From Ctenosaura bakeri (taxonomy: Eukaryota > Chordata > Lepidosauria > Squamata > Iguanidae), in NCBI GenBank assembly GCA_948474755.1, contig CAOLHI010000075.1, positions 62,001-126,000 on the forward strand: 64,000 bases of DNA. Reading direction: 5' to 3'. Positions within the stretch are counted from its first letter, which is position 1. Each line of letters begins with the position of its first letter. Below, piece by piece: positions 43,309-55,027 of this stretch. A program made the translations under genes and the position numbers. The notes under the pieces are model-generated. The model saw only the letters and a program-made list of their open reading frames with translations, had not been told where the DNA came from and made no database searches.

Positions 43309-45324
43309 TTAAAATGCACTGTTGCTTCTATGTTGCTTCGGTTTTGTTGTCTTGAGTATGAATCTGATGCTTGTACTAAGATGTGAGATTGTGAGATGGG
43401 GTGCTAGTGTTTTTTTGCTATTAATGTGCAGGTCTTCTCTAAGGTTTTCCATTGAAATACTCAATTTACTTTTTCTGATGATATCATCTTGCATAGGAGC
43501 TGGTATCTGTCAGACTTTCACCTTCTTCTATAAGGGGGCTACTCAGTTACCTGATCTATCTGCTTCATCTGCATTTCCTTTCCTGGAATTCTAAGTGTCC
43601 CGTCTTAATTCTGATACTGTATGAAAGTGTACACATTAAGAAAAATCAGTTTGTTTTTTTGCAGCATATTTCTAGTAGTTCCCAACTCTTCCATTGACAG
43701 GCCTGAAAGGATTACAGTGAAAATTCTGGCTCTTTTTTTTTCTCTCAGCCTTGATGCCTTATCTGAATGACAGTGCTATTTAAGGGCTTTGCTGTATACG
43801 TTGCTGAGAGGGACCTTCAGGGAAACAATACTGCCCTCTAAACCCTGACAGCTGCCCAATCCTTGTGCAGATATGGCATATCCATGTATCCCAAGAAGTG
43901 CCTTGTTTCCCTGCAGTAACCCAGTACATGAGGAGAGGATGTATTATCTAATGTGGGAGAACTATTAGGAACAGAAATGTTACGGAAGTCATGTGACTCA
44001 GTACGGCTGAAAAAAAGTGTGGGGAAATTTGCAGTAGTATAAGTTCTTGCCAAATGATTGATTGATCTGTGATAAATCTGTCTAGGATCTGCACACATTA
44101 CTCACTCCAGAATGATCAGTAATGATTCATACAATATTTCATATTTAATTTATAGCGTTTATTAATTCTGCCTCCACATCACAGGTTTTCTCTTCCCATC
44201 TTAAATGCTTTAAATTGTAGATTAAATCTTTCCATGGGCAAAGATTTTGCTTGACCGACATACTGGGAATAATAGCTGAGATTTAACTTGGGTCATATGC
44301 ATAAGTCTTTTTATCTCTGTGCTACATTGCCTGTGTTTCATAGCAATGTGGTTTCAGTGTTTGTTTTGTTTTTTAAATCCAGTATTCTAAAAAAGAATTG
44401 TGAAATTGGTCTCTTTCTTAGGAATGATGGATTGGAAAGCTAGCCATACTCAGAATAGACTCACTGAAACCAACAAAACTGAACTGGAGTTAATCATGTC
44501 CAGTTTATAATCTACTCAGGTCTGGATTGGTCTCATGCTTCTGATTACCAACTAAAGCAGAATTATAAAATCACGGAGAATAAGTCTATCAGTGGCTGCT
44601 GTCATGAAGACTAGGTATTACCTGCAATATGAGTAATCTGTGTATACCAGTTGCTGGGGGACATGAGTGAAAGGAGGGTGCTATTGAACTCATAACCTCT
44701 TTATGGACGTCCTGTTGATGTCTGGTTGGTTGCTGTGTGAACAGAATGCTGGCCTAGGTAGATGTTTGTTCTTATGGTCTGAACTTCAAAATTAAAGATG
44801 TTTTGGAAAATGATGTAGATATTATATGCAGATAGTTCACAGTAGACTAAATTACTAAGATTTAATCAGTCAGTAAAAATTTCAAAGTTTGACTGAAGTT
44901 GTAGAGATGAACAGCAAAGCTGAATATATTCTGTTTAGTATACGGGTATACCTCAAATAATGAGGTAGATTGTTTCTGAGTATTACTTCTTTAACAGTAA
45001 ATTCAGTACCAGAGGCAGAAATAGAATGAAAGGGAATAGGTTCTTGCACTCTAACAACAATTTTTGCTTTTTATTCAGAATGAACAATATGCTCGTATGA
45101 AATGAAACAACCAGGTCAGATAACCCTTGCATAAGTAAAGAAAACTTTTTCAATCTTCTAGAGACCAGTCGAGAAAGTCTTTCAAAAGGCATCCAGGAAT
45201 AATTTTTTCTAGCAGTCTCCATTTTTCTCATGTTTTCTACCTTGCTGCCATATTTGTAGATTTATGTGAGTTTTTTTAAAAAATCTTGCATGCATGCTTA
45301 TCTACTTCCCCTTTTCTCTCTGTT
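43309..45324. other. FAM161A 3' flank, end of transcript not located
   Basis: No AATAAA is present near the stop codon; an ATTAAA at 44221 is one candidate signal. No other gene or named repeat was recognised. Confidence 0.5.
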
Positions 45325-45655
45325 TTGTTCTTGCAGGTGCAGAGAGTCTGAAAGCAACTGCAGTTTATCTTCCCTATGCAGGCAGTTACCCAGCTGCAGT
45401 AGGATCAGCTAGAGTAAAATCTCAGTCTCTCCCAACTTTACTGCATTGCTTACTGCAGACATGCTGCTGCAGCCTGACATTGAAAATCTTTGTTTTTCTA
45501 GTCCTCCATCATCCTCCCAGTGTGATGCTGCTGAAAATCTTCCAGCTAGATAAAGGATGAGAAGGAGGGTTGGGAATGAGTAAAAAGGGGAGTAAAAATG
45601 GGAAAAGGCGCTTCACTGTCTGAGGCTTTGTTGATTGAGGTATGCCTGTAACCAT
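45325..45655 (+). repeat. Unclassified dispersed repeat X, copy 2
   Basis: Similar to 21403-21800 over some 300 bp (see that entry). Two independent insertions suggest an interspersed family; no poly(A) or inverted ends were resolved. Confidence 0.6.
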
Positions 45656-46594
45656 TTTTGCTAATTCTGTGTCTAGTGAACTGGGAGTATGATTCCCTGA
45701 AGCCCAATAAGCCACTTCTCAGTAGCCATGTGCACGATTGCACTGTTAAAGAATCTTTGAGCACTGCCTGGTCAGAGGTAATTCCATCTAAATTCGATAG
45801 AATAGTAGTAGATTCTTTTTTTCACCCACTAAAACAAGCCTCAATTATGCAAAGTTCATTTCCATATTATTTATTTCATTTTTAAAATTCTGGTTCTTGA
45901 AGGCTGAACTTGGATAGCAGTGATGTAATTTTTGCTGTTAGATGGCTAGAACATAATTCTGTTCTATGCTTTTTCTGAGAATGTGTTGTGTTTCATTTTC
46001 TGTTAGAATGAAGTACTATTGTAGTGTCTGTTAATTGACTTTTTTTTTCTGTAGGCAACCAAAGGACTTTTAAGTGTATGGCAGAAAATGCCTAGATGGA
46101 CATAACATGCAGACAATTAAGTTTCATTTATCTTATTTAAGATTTATTTTTTATTTATTTTATTTTATATTTTTGGCTTCAGCAGCTGTGCTAAAATTCT
46201 CCAAGTTTCTGTTCTGATATATGTTCAGAAAAGCCAAGCTTTTGACTAGTAATAATATTTTCAGAGTAGCATGATGATAGAATTAAAAGTAGGCAAAACA
46301 TACTTGACTAGAGGTGCAGCACCTTAATCAGTGAGAGTGTTAACCATTGATTTGAACACTGACCTATATCCATTGCATTAGTTTTGTTGTTACTATTTAA
46401 AATACAGACAGTGTGTGCAAAAAGCTTATACCGTATAATACTCTTACTTTTGAGATACGATTAAGATTTTAACTAGTTTCCAGTAAATAGTTAGGCAGTC
46501 TGAAACATTCTCTTGCCAATTAGGAGGTATCACTTCCATATGTCATCATATAGTATTTTCAGCAATTATGTAACTAAAATGGTGCCACACATGT

Positions 46595-46965
46595 ACATGA
46601 ACGAGCTGGATATATTTGGCTTGGAGAAGAGAAGATTAAGAGGTGACATGATAGCTGTATTTAAATATCTCAAGTGGTGTTATGAAGAATATGCCATAAG
46701 CTTGTTTTCAACTGCCCCAGAGACTACACTACCAACCTGTGGATTCAAATTACAAGAAAAGAGATTCCATCTAAGCTTCTTTACTGTTAAGAAGGGTTCA
46801 GCAGTGGAATAGACTGGCTCAGATAGTGGTGGACTCACCATCTTTGACAGTCTTTAAAAAGGTTGGATAAGCATCTTCCAAATGTGCTTTAGTTGTGTAT
46901 TCCTGCATGAGTAGATTTGGACTAGATGGCCCTGGTGGTCCCTTCTGACTATGAATCTATGAAGG
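46595..46965 (+). mobile_element. CR1 LINE 3' end, degraded
   Basis: The frame '[20 protein letters not shown]' is the conserved CR1 C-terminal region, followed by a CR1-like tail ('gtgtattcctgcatgagtag', 'ggccctggtggtcccttctg'). Confidence 0.85.
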
Positions 46966-47144
46966 AAGTGAGTCCAAAGATTTTCAGCAGTACAAAATTT
47001 TTCCAGGAAACACACACCTTGCATTCAAAAGGGATCTTAATTGTATGCAATAACGTTCCAGTAGAACAAAAGCAGGAGAATAAAAATGTGAAAGGAAGAA
47101 AAATAACCACATTAGTTGTATGTTTCTCTAAAAGCTGATCAAAG

Positions 47145-47720
47145 GTCGAAATATAAGCCTGTTTGTAAATTTTGTCTATACATCATTATTTAAAATGTTG
47201 CCAGTGCTTTTAGATCTTCTATCTTCTGGATCACAGATGGAGAAAAATTATCTTTCCAGTGACGATGTTTTAGCAAAAAATCCACTTCCATTGGCCATTT
47301 GTTAATTTTGAAGAAACAGATAAATAATTCCAAAGAATATGCACATCCTTGAATATCAAAGAACTTTCCAAAACCAAATTTGCTTCCTCCCAAATTGCTA
47401 TTGTGGGACAACTCCAAAGCATATGGTTAAGGAAGCATTAGCAATTTTATATCTCCAATAATCTTCTGATTTAGAAAGCCTTTTCTTGACATTTTGGCAA
47501 GCAATATATCTGAAAGAACATTTACTGCTGTATTGGATGTTGTTGGAGATCTGTAGCTGTACAAGTTATAGATGTTTAAACCAATGGCTGTTGATTAATC
47601 AGAACTGGATGTTCCAGTTCTATTACTATTCATACTGTAAACCTGGCATTGGATATGTCCAAAAATTAATACAAGATAATAGATATACCCAGTGATATGT
47701 AAGAAAATCTGAAAGGCTGA
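47145..47720 (-). mobile_element. L1-like LINE fragment
   Basis: The minus strand has coding-like frames with 'MELSHNSNLGGSKFGFGKFF' and an upstream 'CSFRYIACQNVKKRLSK' segment, resembling the C-terminal part of L1-type reverse-transcriptase proteins. Stops interrupt it. Family uncertain. Confidence 0.4.
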
Positions 47721-47873
47721 ACCTTCCCTCTTTGACTGGAATTTGCATGCTTTTAATTGAAATTCTAGGATATTAGACTCTAAAAAATCTCAAATGCATT
47801 TAGTTTTTGAAAAATAGTTGCAAGTTATAAGTAGAAGAATTTCACAAATAGCATGAACAATTCCAGGTATAAC

Positions 47874-48753
47874 CAGTGATGTATTTAAGTCTTCTACATC
47901 AAGTCTCAAGTCTCTACTTTCAAGTCTCAAGTCCTAGAAGATACTTTCAAGTCAAGTCTCAGGCCTGGAAACCAACTTTATACCCCAACGTATATTCCAG
48001 AATTTCTGGACAAAGTCAAATAAAGTCAGTTTTAACAATTTAAGCGGCAATACTTGCAAGATACATTCAAGTCAAGTCTTGAGTCAAGTCTCAGGTCCAG
48101 AAGCTAACTCTATACCCCAACCTGCATTCCAGAATTTCTGGACAGAGTCAAGTAAAATCAGTTTTAACAATTTAAGAAGAGTCAGTCCCCCGCTTTTGTG
48201 ATTTTGCTGTCTGCAGCCACAGAAGTGGGGAGTAGGATCCTCCTTACTCCTCGTTACTGAAGTTTCAAAAGCTTTAGAAGGAAGGAACCTTCCTCCTGAA
48301 GCCTGTTGCGTAACACACTTGCTGTTCCCCTCTGAGAAATACACTCTGCACCCTACAGGCGAGTCTTGTCTTCTGCTCTCAGGAAAAGTTTTAGAAGATT
48401 CCTCCAATATGCAGCAGGGACAGGCTGCTGAGCAGACCTCAACCCTACATAAAGTCTGTTGGCTAACCCATTTGCTGTTCCCCCTGAGAAATGATCCCAT
48501 GCTTTGGGTTTGAGACCGATTGTCATGTGACTAGTAGGCAAAAAGAGATGGAAGCGTTCAGAGTTGTAAGGTTTTTGGATGAATTTGTTTTGTTACTGAA
48601 CCAAGTTGAGCAAGTCGGTCGCTAAAAATATGCAAGTCTCAAGTCGAGTTGAGTCAGTGCCTCATTTATTACCAAATAGAGTCAAAGTCAACTTAGTGAA
48701 GTGACTTAAGTCTGACTTGAGTCCAAGTCAGTTGACTTGAGTCTACATCACTG
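47874..48753. mobile_element. 880-bp hAT-like non-autonomous transposon
   Basis: The ends are 'cagtgatgta' and 'tacatcactg', perfect 10-bp inverted repeats of the CAGTG hAT type. They are flanked by 8-bp near-duplications 'ggtataac' (47866-47873) and 'aatataac' (48754-48761). The subterminal regions are packed with 'caagtc/gacttg' repeats. The interior has tandem duplication: 'ccagaatttctggac' and 'cagttttaacaatttaag' occur in both 47938-48044 and 48060-48175. No transposase frame. Confidence 0.8.
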
Positions 48754-48831
48754 AATATAACATTCATTTTAATTGTGTTTACCTTCCTGACTTGACAGCA
48801 TTTGTTGCAGTTCCTACTATGGTGGTGAGAC

Positions 48832-49815
48832 CCAGTGTGGTGTCATGGTTTGAGCATTAGACTATGTGGAGATGCGAGGGAAAAGGGGGCCCTCCTCCCT
48901 CTCAGTGCTGACTTTTGCCTTGACTAGGAGCTTGGGATTTCCTCCCAAACCCTCTTAATTCTGAGCTGCCACCTCTCATTGATTTAGCCCACTCTACAGC
49001 AATGCAGTGGGACATTACTTGTGATTTCACAATCTCTATGTTCCAAGATCCTTTCCCTTCCCTCACCTCCTTCTTCTGAATGAGAGGAATCCTATCCTCA
49101 CGTACGCCGAGGAATGTGTGGAAATGGAGAGGGAATGGAGGCTTACAGAAAAGTATTTGTTTTAAACATACAAGGTAAACAAGAAAATAATAGTCATGAA
49201 AGGGCTTCCCCCCTCAGTTACACTTGATAGTTACAAGTAGTTATAAGTACAGATAAGATTCTCAAGATTAGTCAAACTGTCCAAAATAACAATGTTCTAA
49301 CGTAGTTAACTAGACACATTCTAAGCTACTCACAGCAGTTGGTCAATTCTGAGATGGTATTTTGGGGAGGGCCAAGAGGCGGCCTTGTCTGTCTCTACTG
49401 GCATCTCTCACCCTCCTCGAGGTCTCTTGAGGACTCCCCTCCCCTTCTCATCAAAGCATCTAGAAGATTCTCTTCTTTCTCTCCCCGATAGTGCAACTAT
49501 CACATGTAACCGCTAATCAGTGTAACCTAACCCTAGCAGTCTATTAACCTATTGTATGCCTTAGGGAGAACTATCTCCCTTAAGCTCTGTTACCTAGATA
49601 ATGGGGAAACCCCATTATCACAGCCTATGACTCTGGAGACCAAGTTTCAAAACCTCACTCAGCCATGGAAATCCACCAGATGACCTTGGACAAGTCACAC
49701 TCAGCCTCAAAGGCAAAAGCACATCCCCTCTGAACAAAACTTGTCAAGAAAACTCTGTAATAGGTTCACCTTAGAGCCACATGAGTCGTATATAACTTAA
49801 AAGCACACAACAACA
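48832..49815 (+). repeat. tRNA-derived SINE split by an LTR insertion
   Basis: The head 'cagtgtggtgtcatggtttg' and 'agcattagacta' (to 48864) continues at 49628 with 'tgactctggagaccaagttt' and runs to the tail 'aaaagcacacaacaacaac' at about 49815. Confidence 0.8.
48865..49622. mobile_element. Solo LTR inserted in SINE
   Basis: The 758-bp insert begins 'tgtggagatgcg' and ends 'cccattatcaca' (TG...CA ends). It is flanked by the 5-bp near-duplication 'gacta'/'gccta', exactly where the SINE is broken. Size, ends and target duplication indicate a solo LTR. Orientation is undecided because no clear TATA or AATAAA was seen. Confidence 0.65.
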
Positions 49816-50164
49816 ACATCCCACTGTGGAGGTGAGGGTTTGGGAGAGAGGTTTCTAATCTGTGTGTTGCAAATCTGAACTGCTGTTTCTACAGACCATC
49901 TTCATTTGCTATGTGATTAACACTCCCCCTTTAGGGGAAAAAAGAGGTCAATATTATTAACATAAGTTATGTTGATTTATGCTTAGATTGAACATTTAAA
50001 TTATGTAAATGTAAATTTAGCATTTCAAGAGCATGCTAAAATGTTACGGTGTTAAAATGACAAAGTTGGGAGTTGCAGTCCAACAGATCTGGAGGATACC
50101 AGGTTGGGGAAGGCTGGTTTAAATGTTCGAAAAGAGTTAGTCTCCCCAACCAGGCATAAATCCA

Positions 50165-50358
50165 TGTTGTTGCTGTTGTGTGTACCTTAGAGTGATTTCC
50201 AAGTTATGGCAACCCTAAGACAAAACTTTCACGGGGTTTTCTGGGGCTGAGAGTATGTGATGCACTCAAGGTCACCCAGTGGCCAAGCAGGGAATTGAGC
50301 TCTGGTCTCCAGGATTGTAGTCCAATGCTCAAACCACTACACCACTCTGGCTCTCATA
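50165..50358 (-). repeat. tRNA-derived SINE with Bov-B-like tail
   Basis: Plus-strand markers 'gcaaccctaagacaaaact', 'gcactcaaggtcacccagtg' and 'aaaccactacaccactctgg' are the reverse of the SINE tail, body and head. Confidence 0.8.
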
Positions 50359-50793
50359 AATCTATGTATACAGGTTAATAGACAAAACCTGAAAGTACAG
50401 TCTGCATATTTTTCGTAATGAGATTCACTTTTAGTTTATACTAGTAGTTAACTTCCCAGTGAACTGATTGATAAAATTTCATTTGATTTTGGTGAGGTTT
50501 GCTTGCACTTTAGATCCTGGAGTAAACCTAGATTTCCCATAGGTACAAATCCAATATTTCCCAAGGTGTTTTCTAACAGGTATTCATAGAATCATAGAAA
50601 TGTAGAGTTGGAAGAGACCACACAGACCATCCAGTCCAAGCCCCTGCCATGCAGGAACACCCTCAAATCAATCCCGAGAGATGGCCATCAAGCCTCTGCT
50701 TAAAAACCTCCAAGGAAGGAGACTCCACTACACTCCGAGGCAGCAGATTCCACTGCCGGACAGCCCTGACTGTCAGGAAGTTCTTCCTGAGGT

Positions 50794-53397
50794 TCAGGTG
50801 GAAACTCCTTTCCTGCAGCTTGAATCCATTGCTCCTTGTCCTGTTCTCTGGAGAGCAGAAAACAAGCCCTCTCCTTCCTCGACGTGGCATCCCTTCAAAT
50901 ATTTAAACATGGCTATCATGTCCCCTCTTAACCTTCTCTTCTGCAGACTAAACATACCCAGCTCTCTAAGTCTATCCTCATAGGGCATGGCTTCCAGGCC
51001 TCTCACCATTTTGGTCGCCCTCCTCTGGACTTGCTCCAGCTTGTCAATATCCTTCTTGAATTGGGGTGCCCAGAACTGGACACAGTATTCAAGATGGGGT
51101 CTCACCAATGCAGAGAAGAGTGGTACCAGTACCTCCCTCGATCTAGACACCATACTCCTATTGATGCAGCCGAGAATTGCATTGGCTTTCTTGGCTGCCG
51201 CATCACACTGCTGACTCATGTTCAGCTTGTGGTCTATGAAGACTCCTAGATCCCTTTCACACGTACTGCTATCCAGCCACGTGTCCCCCATCCTATATTT
51301 CTGTATTCCATTTTTTCTACCTAAGTGTAGGACCTTACATTTCTCTCTGTTGAATTTCATTTTGTTTGTCCTAGCCGAGCTCTCCAATCTATCCAAGTCA
51401 TTTTGAATTTTGATCTTGTCCTCTGACGTATTAGCAACCCCTCCCAATTTGGTGTCATCTGCAAATTTGATGAGCATGCCCTCTATTCCTTCATCCAAGT
51501 CATTGATAAAAATATTGAACAGCACTGGGCCTAGGACAGAACCCTGTGGCACCCCACTAGTCACTTCTCTCCAGGATGAAAAGCAGCCATTCGTGATCAC
51601 CCTTTGGGTTCGGTCGGTCAACCAATTACAAATCCAACTAACAGTAGCCCTGTCCAGCCCACATTTTACTAGCTTCTTTGCAAGAATGTCAAGGGGAACT
51701 TTGTCGAAGGCCTTACTGAAATCAAGATATGCTACATCCACAGCATTCCCTTCATCTATCAAGCTAGTAACTCTATCATAAAAAGAGATAAGATTAGTCT
51801 GGCATGACTTATTTTTGAGAAATCCATGTTGACTTCTCGTGATTACCGTGTTGCTTTCTAAATGATTAGAAACTGACTGCTTAATGATCTGCTCCAGGAT
51901 CTTCCCGGGTACTGATGTCAGGCTGACTGGGCGGTAGTTATTTGGGTCCTCTTTTTTTCCCTTCTTGAAGATGGGGATAACATTTGCTCTCTTCCAGTGT
52001 GCTGGAACTTCTCCTGTCCTCCAAGATTTCTCAAAGATTATAGCAAGCGGTTCCGAAATGACCTCTGCCAGCTCTTTTAATATCCTAGGATGCAATTCAT
52101 CTGTCCCTGGAGACTTGAATTCATCCAGTGTGGCCAGGTATTCCTGTACCACCTCTCTACTTATTATGTGCCTCATTTCCTCTGCTTCCTCCCCTGCTCC
52201 CCAACCGCCAGGTTGGGTGCTTGTATCCTTCTGAGAAAAAACTGAGGCAAAGAAGGTGTTAAGTAGTTCTGCCTTTTCCCTCCCCCCTGTGAGTAATTCG
52301 CCATCTTCTCTGCGCAGCGACCCTACTGTCTCCTTCTTTTTCCTTTTGCTGCGAACATATTTAAAAAAACCCTTTTTATTGTTTTTAATGTCTCTGGCCA
52401 GCCTAAGTTGGTTCTGTGCTTTAGCCTTTCTGACTTCCTCCCTACATCTCCTGGCTACTTGTTTAAATTCTTCTTTGGTGGTTTCCCCCATCTTCCATTT
52501 CCTATACATGTTTCTCTTAACTCTTAGCTCAGCTGAGAGTTCCTTAGTCAACCATTTTGGTTTCTTCAGATGCCTTCCATTTTTCCTCCTTATTGGCACA
52601 GTTTTAGACTGTTCCTTCAGTATCTCCTTTTTAAGGAACTCCCATACCTCCTGAACTCCTTTCCCTTTCACTATTCCTGACCACGGAATTCCAGCCAGTG
52701 GCTCCCTAAGTTTACAGAAGTCCGCTTTTTTAAAATCTAAGATGAGTGTCTGGCTACACTTATCTTCTCCTTCCCACTGAATGCTAAATTCCAACAGGGC
52801 ATGGTCACTCTCCCCTAAAGATCCAACCACTTCTACCTCATTCACAAGGTCATCCTTGTTGGTCAGGACCAGATCTAGAATATTTGATCCCCTTGTGGCC
52901 TCTTCCACCTTCTGGACCATGAAGTTGTCTGCAAGACAAGCAAGAAACTTGCTGGACCTTGCTGTCTTGGCAGAGTTTGACTGCCAGCATATATCCGGGT
53001 AATTGAAATCTCCTATTATTACTGTATCTCTCCTCTTTGAATGTGCAGTCATTTGGTTGAGGAAGGCATCATCCAAGTCCTCAGCCTGGGTTGGAGGTCT
53101 GTAGTAAACCCCCACCAGAATATCCCTATTGTTTCTCGCTCCCTTAATTCTTACCCAAATGCTCTCGACCTGGCTTTCTGGGTTTAAGTCCTGGATCTCT
53201 TCACAGGTGAAAACATCCTTGACATACAAGGCTACTCCTCCTCCTTTCTTGTTTGGTCTATTTTTACAAAATAGGCTATACTCCTCTATTCCTATATTCC
53301 AATCATGAGACTCATCCCACCAGGTCTCAGTGATGCCTATCAAATCGTATTTATTTTGTTGTACTAGGAGTACAAGCTCATCCTGCTTGTTTCCCAT
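50794..53397 (-). CDS. CR1 ORF2: AP endonuclease and reverse transcriptase
   Basis: The 867-residue frame has an N-terminal apurinic-type endonuclease (ITETWWDES about 22-30, GDFNYPD 129-135, SDH 197-199) and a reverse transcriptase ([20 protein letters not shown] about 474-493, YLDFSKAFD 557-565, [10 protein letters not shown] 615-624, catalytic FADD 645-648). It would nick genomic DNA and copy the element's RNA at the target. The final roughly 20 residues are out of frame: the usual CR1 C-terminus continues in another frame at 50890-50663. Comparison with the copies at 15.7 and 60.3 kb suggests one missing base near 50855. Otherwise the domains are intact. It is a retrotransposon, not a host gene. 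Confidence 0.9.
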   Translation of the reverse strand: MGNKQDELVLLVQQNKYDLIGITETWWDESHDWNIGIEEYSLFCKNRPNKKGGGVALYVKDVFTCEEIQDLNPESQVESIWVRIKGARNNRDILVGVYYRPPTQAEDLDDAFLNQMTAHSKRRDTVIIGDFNYPDICWQSNSAKTARSSKFLACLADNFMVQKVEEATRGSNILDLVLTNKDDLVNEVEVVGSLGESDHALLEFSIQWEGEDKCSQTLILDFKKADFCKLREPLAGIPWSGIVKGKGVQEVWEFLKKEILKEQSKTVPIRRKNGRHLKKPKWLTKELSAELRVKRNMYRKWKMGETTKEEFKQVARRCREEVRKAKAQNQLRLARDIKNNKKGFFKYVRSKRKKKETVGSLRREDGELLTGGREKAELLNTFFASVFSQKDTSTQPGGWGAGEEAEEMRHIISREVVQEYLATLDEFKSPGTDELHPRILKELAEVISEPLAIIFEKSWRTGEVPAHWKRANVIPIFKKGKKEDPNNYRPVSLTSVPGKILEQIIKQSVSNHLESNTVITRSQHGFLKNKSCQTNLISFYDRVTSLIDEGNAVDVAYLDFSKAFDKVPLDILAKKLVKCGLDRATVSWICNWLTDRTQRVITNGCFSSWREVTSGVPQGSVLGPVLFNIFINDLDEGIEGMLIKFADDTKLGGVANTSEDKIKIQNDLDRLESSARTNKMKFNREKCKVLHLGRKNGIQKYRMGDTWLDSSTCERDLGVFIDHKLNMSQQCDAAAKKANAILGCINRSMVSRSREVLVPLFSALVRPHLEYCVQFWAPQFKKDIDKLEQVQRRATKMVRGLEAMPYEDRLRELGMFSLQKRRLRGDMIAMFKYLKGCHVEEGEGLFSALQRTGQGAMDSSCRKGVST

Positions 53398-53587
53398 ACT
53401 CCCATACTCCTTGCATTAGTGTAGAGACACTTAAGTCCCCGGGCCCTTCCTGCACGTCCTGTACTATTGTTTCTACTCCTCCCGCCATTGGCCGCTTGTA
53501 CTACTTGTCCAGTATCATTTGGGCCTTTCCCCCCTGCGCTCTCTGAGTCCTTGCCCTGAATAATATTGTCTCCTTGCCCAGTGGAAC

Positions 53588-54172
53588 TTAGTTTAAAGAC
53601 CTCTTAATCTTCCTTGCAAGACTGTTTGCAAAAACATTCCTGCCAAGTTTTGTGAGGCACAGCCCATCCCTCGCCAGAATTTCATGGTCATGGAAATTCA
53701 GGCCATGTTCCAAAAACCCAAACCGTTGTTGGCGGCACCATGTGTGGAGCCAGTTGTTGACCTCTACTATTGCCCTTACCCTACATGCGCCGTATCCTTG
53801 AACAGGGAGGAGAGACGAAATGACCACCTGCGCACCAAGGTCCTTAAGCTTCGTCCCCATACGCTCGTAGTCCTTTGCAATGTGGTAAAAGCTGCTCCTC
53901 GCAGTGTCATTGGTTCCGACATGAACCAAAATGAGGGGCTTATAGTCAGTGGGTTTGACTAGCCTGGTTAGCCTCTCCGTTATGTGGTTGATCCTGGCCC
54001 CAGGAAGACAACAGACCTCTCGATTGAGCTTGTCCGTTTTGCAGATGGCTGTTTCAGTTCCTCTTAGCAAAGAGCCCCCAACAACCAGAACTCGCCTCTT
54101 CTGAGGCTTCCTCTGGGCTCCTCGATAAGCATGTTCTAGTAGGACTGCCTGAGCATTCATACTTAAGGCCAT
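53588..54172 (-). CDS. CR1 ORF1, SGNH/GDSL esterase-like domain
   Basis: The 194-residue frame lies 190 nt upstream of ORF2. It has the block layout of the SGNH-hydrolase (esterase) domain known in CR1 ORF1 proteins: VVGGSLLRG (30-38) in place of the usual G-D-S-L nucleophile block, VHVGTNDT (83-90) for block III, and ARDGLCLTKLG (167-177) where family members have the D-x-x-H dyad. The nucleophile serine is present, but Gly replaces the usual Asp of GDS and Cys stands at the expected catalytic His. Known role of ORF1 is RNA/lipid-associated help in retrotransposition; activity of this copy is doubtful. Confidence 0.8.
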   Translation of the reverse strand: MALSMNAQAVLLEHAYRGAQRKPQKRRVLVVGGSLLRGTETAICKTDKLNREVCCLPGARINHITERLTRLVKPTDYKPLILVHVGTNDTARSSFYHIAKDYERMGTKLKDLGAQVVISSLLPVQGYGACRVRAIVEVNNWLHTWCRQQRFGFLEHGLNFHDHEILARDGLCLTKLGRNVFANSLARKIKRSLN

Positions 54173-54785
54173 CCAGAATTAAAAGCAAGAAGATAATTAG
54201 TTCACTCTTAGATTGTTTCTCAGTTTGGAGAGATAGCATCTAATCAGTGATGAACCTCACTGTACTGAAAGATTAGAATTCAAGAAAGTTCACATTTATA
54301 GAAGACTTTACATCTTTGTTTTACTTGAACAATAAACCACCTAGTTACTAGACATATGGCAGGAGCACTTAACATTCATTGGATTGTTAAATTACTAAGC
54401 ATGGCGTGGGAACACCTAAAGTTGCATAAAGATTCAATTGAACACAATATTTACATGATTTGAATTACTATGATCACGTGATTTGTAACCAATGAGTAAT
54501 TTCTGAAAAAATAAGTAGCAAGCACAGGGTACTCAGTCTGGATTGTCACCAACATAGGGCAGAAGTGGGAAACCTCATCCAGATTTGGCTTTTTTGTTGA
54601 TGCTTTTTGCATTGTCACTGATGAGAGTTTCTTTTTCAAGCAACAGAACAAAAACACAGTAGTTCTCGAACATGATAATTCATGCAACCTACTTAACTAG
54701 AAAAGACAGGAAAAATTTAGAAAAAAAACTCCAAATTCACTTGTCATGTCGTGGTAATTGCTGTTTCTTCTGTAAAAGAGACTAT

Positions 54786-55027
54786 GGGCTTTATCACACA
54801 AGGCAGGTAAATTACAATTACAGGAGGATAAAAGTGTCTTATCACATGACGTCGTTCCTCTTCTGTTTGTCTCTTGCTGGGACACCATTTGGAAAGCATT
54901 TCTTTTACAATGGAGGTCATTAATCTGTTAATGATCTCCTGAGAACAACAGAAGAAGAATGGTGTGATGTGATGAGTCCCAGCCAAAGATGCTATTATCC
55001 TGTCACTGTGATTGGTGTGATAAGCCC
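54786..55027. mobile_element. Small MITE with 13-14-bp inverted ends
   Basis: 'gggctttatcacac' at the left and 'gtgtgataagccc' at the right are inverted repeats, 242 bp apart overall, with internal 'cttatcacatgac' and 'ggtgtgatgtgatgag'. No obvious target duplication. Family unknown. Confidence 0.5.

Larger units (their letters stand above)
50583..54200 (-). mobile_element. Near-complete CR1 LINE
   Basis: On the minus strand, an esterase-like ORF1 (54172-53588) is followed by ORF2 (53397-50794) and a short 3' region ending 'tacatttctatgattctatg' at 50583, the CR1-type terminus. No poly(A) is expected for CR1. The 5' end is near 54.2 kb but was not resolved. The long open frames make it the youngest CR1 in the window. 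Confidence 0.9.

Noticed and set aside
51965..52654. Plus-strand frames at 51.2-53.0 kb
   Set aside because: They are antisense shadows of the minus-strand CR1 ORF2.
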